The position numbers and the translations under genes are program-made. From assembly GCA_005883905.1 (NCBI GenBank), contig VAYD01000199.1:1-6639 (forward strand): a stretch of 6,639 bases of DNA. The letters are read 5' to 3'. Under the pieces are notes generated by a model. It did no database searches and was not told the origin of the DNA. It saw nothing but the letters and a program-made list of their open reading frames with translations. The stretch comes from Actinomycetota bacterium (GTDB taxonomy: Bacteria > Actinomycetota > Thermoleophilia > Solirubrobacterales > Solirubrobacteraceae). Position 1 is the first letter of the stretch. Each line of letters begins with the position of its first letter. This document shows, piece by piece, positions 6,137-6,639 of this stretch.

Positions 6137-6639
6137 GCGGCCCGCTCCTCGGCGACCACCTCGAGCAGGTGCGAGCCGGGCCAGACCAGCTCGCCCGGCT
6201 CGATGACGGCGTTGGTGCAGGCCGGCAGGCGGCGCCCGTCGATCCGCAGCGACAGCCGCGACACGGCGGTGAGCGCCGGCACCTCGGCGAGCAGTCGCCG
6301 CACGAGTGCGTCCCACTCGACCGCGCCGCCGAACGGCCAGCCGGCGCCGCCGGCTCCGTGCAGCGGGTCGAGCCACGCGTCGATCGCGTCGCGCGGCGCG
6401 CTGCCCGCAGCGGCAAGGTCGCTCCCGGGCCGCGCGACGAGGATCGCCTGGACCCCGATCTCGCGATACGCGGGCGCGACAGCGACGACCTCCGCGCCGA
6501 CCACGCCCACGTCGCGCGCGAGCTCGTCGGCGACCGCGCGCAGCGCCTCGGGCGACGGCATCGGGGGCACGCGGCGCGCCGTCGCAGCCGGCACGACCAC
6601 CACGCCGACGACGCCGGGCGCGACGCCCCCGGACGAACG
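6133..6639 (-). CDS. baseplate J-like assembly protein, C-terminal part (5' end beyond window)
   Basis: The frame is open to the right edge, so only the last 168 residues are visible; an internal GTG at 6603 is not a convincing start. The fragment has the layout of the C-terminal end of phage P2 gpJ-like 'putative baseplate assembly' proteins. There is a PGVVGVVVVP strand (residues 8-17 of the fragment), a PMPSPEALRAV helix start (26-36), a YREIGVQAILVA strand (58-69), and then WLDPLHGAGGAGWPFGGAV (89-107). The PL-G-x-GWPFG stretch is the hallmark of this family. Proteins of this kind form the wedge part of the baseplate around the spike in contractile tails and injection systems. The stop overlaps the next gene's start as ATGA (6136-6133). 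The family call is firm; which particle type it belongs to is inferred from the neighbours. Confidence 0.87.
   Translation of the reverse strand, partial: RSSGGVAPGVVGVVVVPAATARRVPPMPSPEALRAVADELARDVGVVGAEVVAVAPAYREIGVQAILVARPGSDLAAAGSAPRDAIDAWLDPLHGAGGAGWPFGGAVEWDALVRRLLAEVPALTAVSRLSLRIDGRRLPACTNAVIEPGELVWPGSHLLEVVAEERAA
6145..6149 (-). promoter_or_regulatory. ribosome binding site of the tail protein I-like gene
   Basis: On the minus strand AGGAG lies 8 bases before the ATG at 6136, inside the end of the upstream coding sequence. It decides the start against an 80-codon longer open frame that has no plausible protein-like sequence in its extra part. Confidence 0.7.

Noticed and set aside
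5004..6416. Minus-strand open frame of 470 codons overlapping the tail protein gene
   Set aside because: Its translation is mostly Arg, Ala and Pro and it overlaps the tail protein I-like gene in another frame; the latter has family motifs and a proper start.
1..6639. tRNA, rRNA, CRISPR array, insertion sequence or terminator
   Set aside because: No intergenic space above 4 bases exists, and I saw no direct repeat arrays, terminal inverted repeats, transposase motifs or hairpin-plus-T runs.

Overview
The window is a wall-to-wall, single-strand gene block. Five genes plus one cut-off gene are all read on the minus strand, so transcription runs from the right edge towards the left edge. The DNA is very GC-rich, with G or C at nearly every third codon position and arginine-rich shadow frames on both strands. 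This suggests a high-GC actinobacterium (Streptomyces-like or Thermoleophilia/Solirubrobacter-like) or another high-GC soil bacterium. The species cannot be told from this window.

Region by region, in transcription order: (1) 6639-6133 is the C-terminal end of a baseplate J-like protein, cut by the window edge. (2) 6136-4358 encodes a 592-residue tail protein with a P2 protein I-like C-terminal domain behind a long beta-rich, propeller-like N-terminal half. (3) 4353-3121 encodes a 410-residue cysteine-rich protein. (4) 3124-1475 encodes a 549-residue cysteine-rich protein with a long cysteine-free helical insert. (5) 1478-348 encodes a 376-residue protein ending in a tail-fibre-like segment. 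(6) 348-1 is the first 116 residues of an unrecognised protein that runs off the left edge. There is no intergenic gap above 4 bases. Four of the five junctions are stop/start overlaps and the fifth has a 4-base gap with a strong ribosome binding site, so this is the inside of one translationally coupled operon.

The first two genes identify the locus as the baseplate end of a contractile tail-like particle: an extracellular or cytoplasmic contractile injection system, a tailocin, or a related prophage remnant. Gene content fits the injection-system reading best, but sheath, tube and ATPase genes lie outside the window and cannot be checked.

The most interesting part is genes 3-5. They look like three unequal tandem paralogues. 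Each begins with the same roughly 190-residue module: an F-x-G-x-x-L-x-x-x-D-L motif, a helix, a G-x-G-V/I-x-x-G-L motif, a G-x-A-x-D/E-x-x-G-N/R-E/D-I/L-V strand pair, and further aligned elements. After that they diverge: one stays compact and cysteine-rich, one carries a large helical insert, and one has lost most cysteines and gained a fibre-like C-terminus. Their position directly after the tail protein I-like gene suggests baseplate-periphery or fibre-adaptor components, but their function is unproven.
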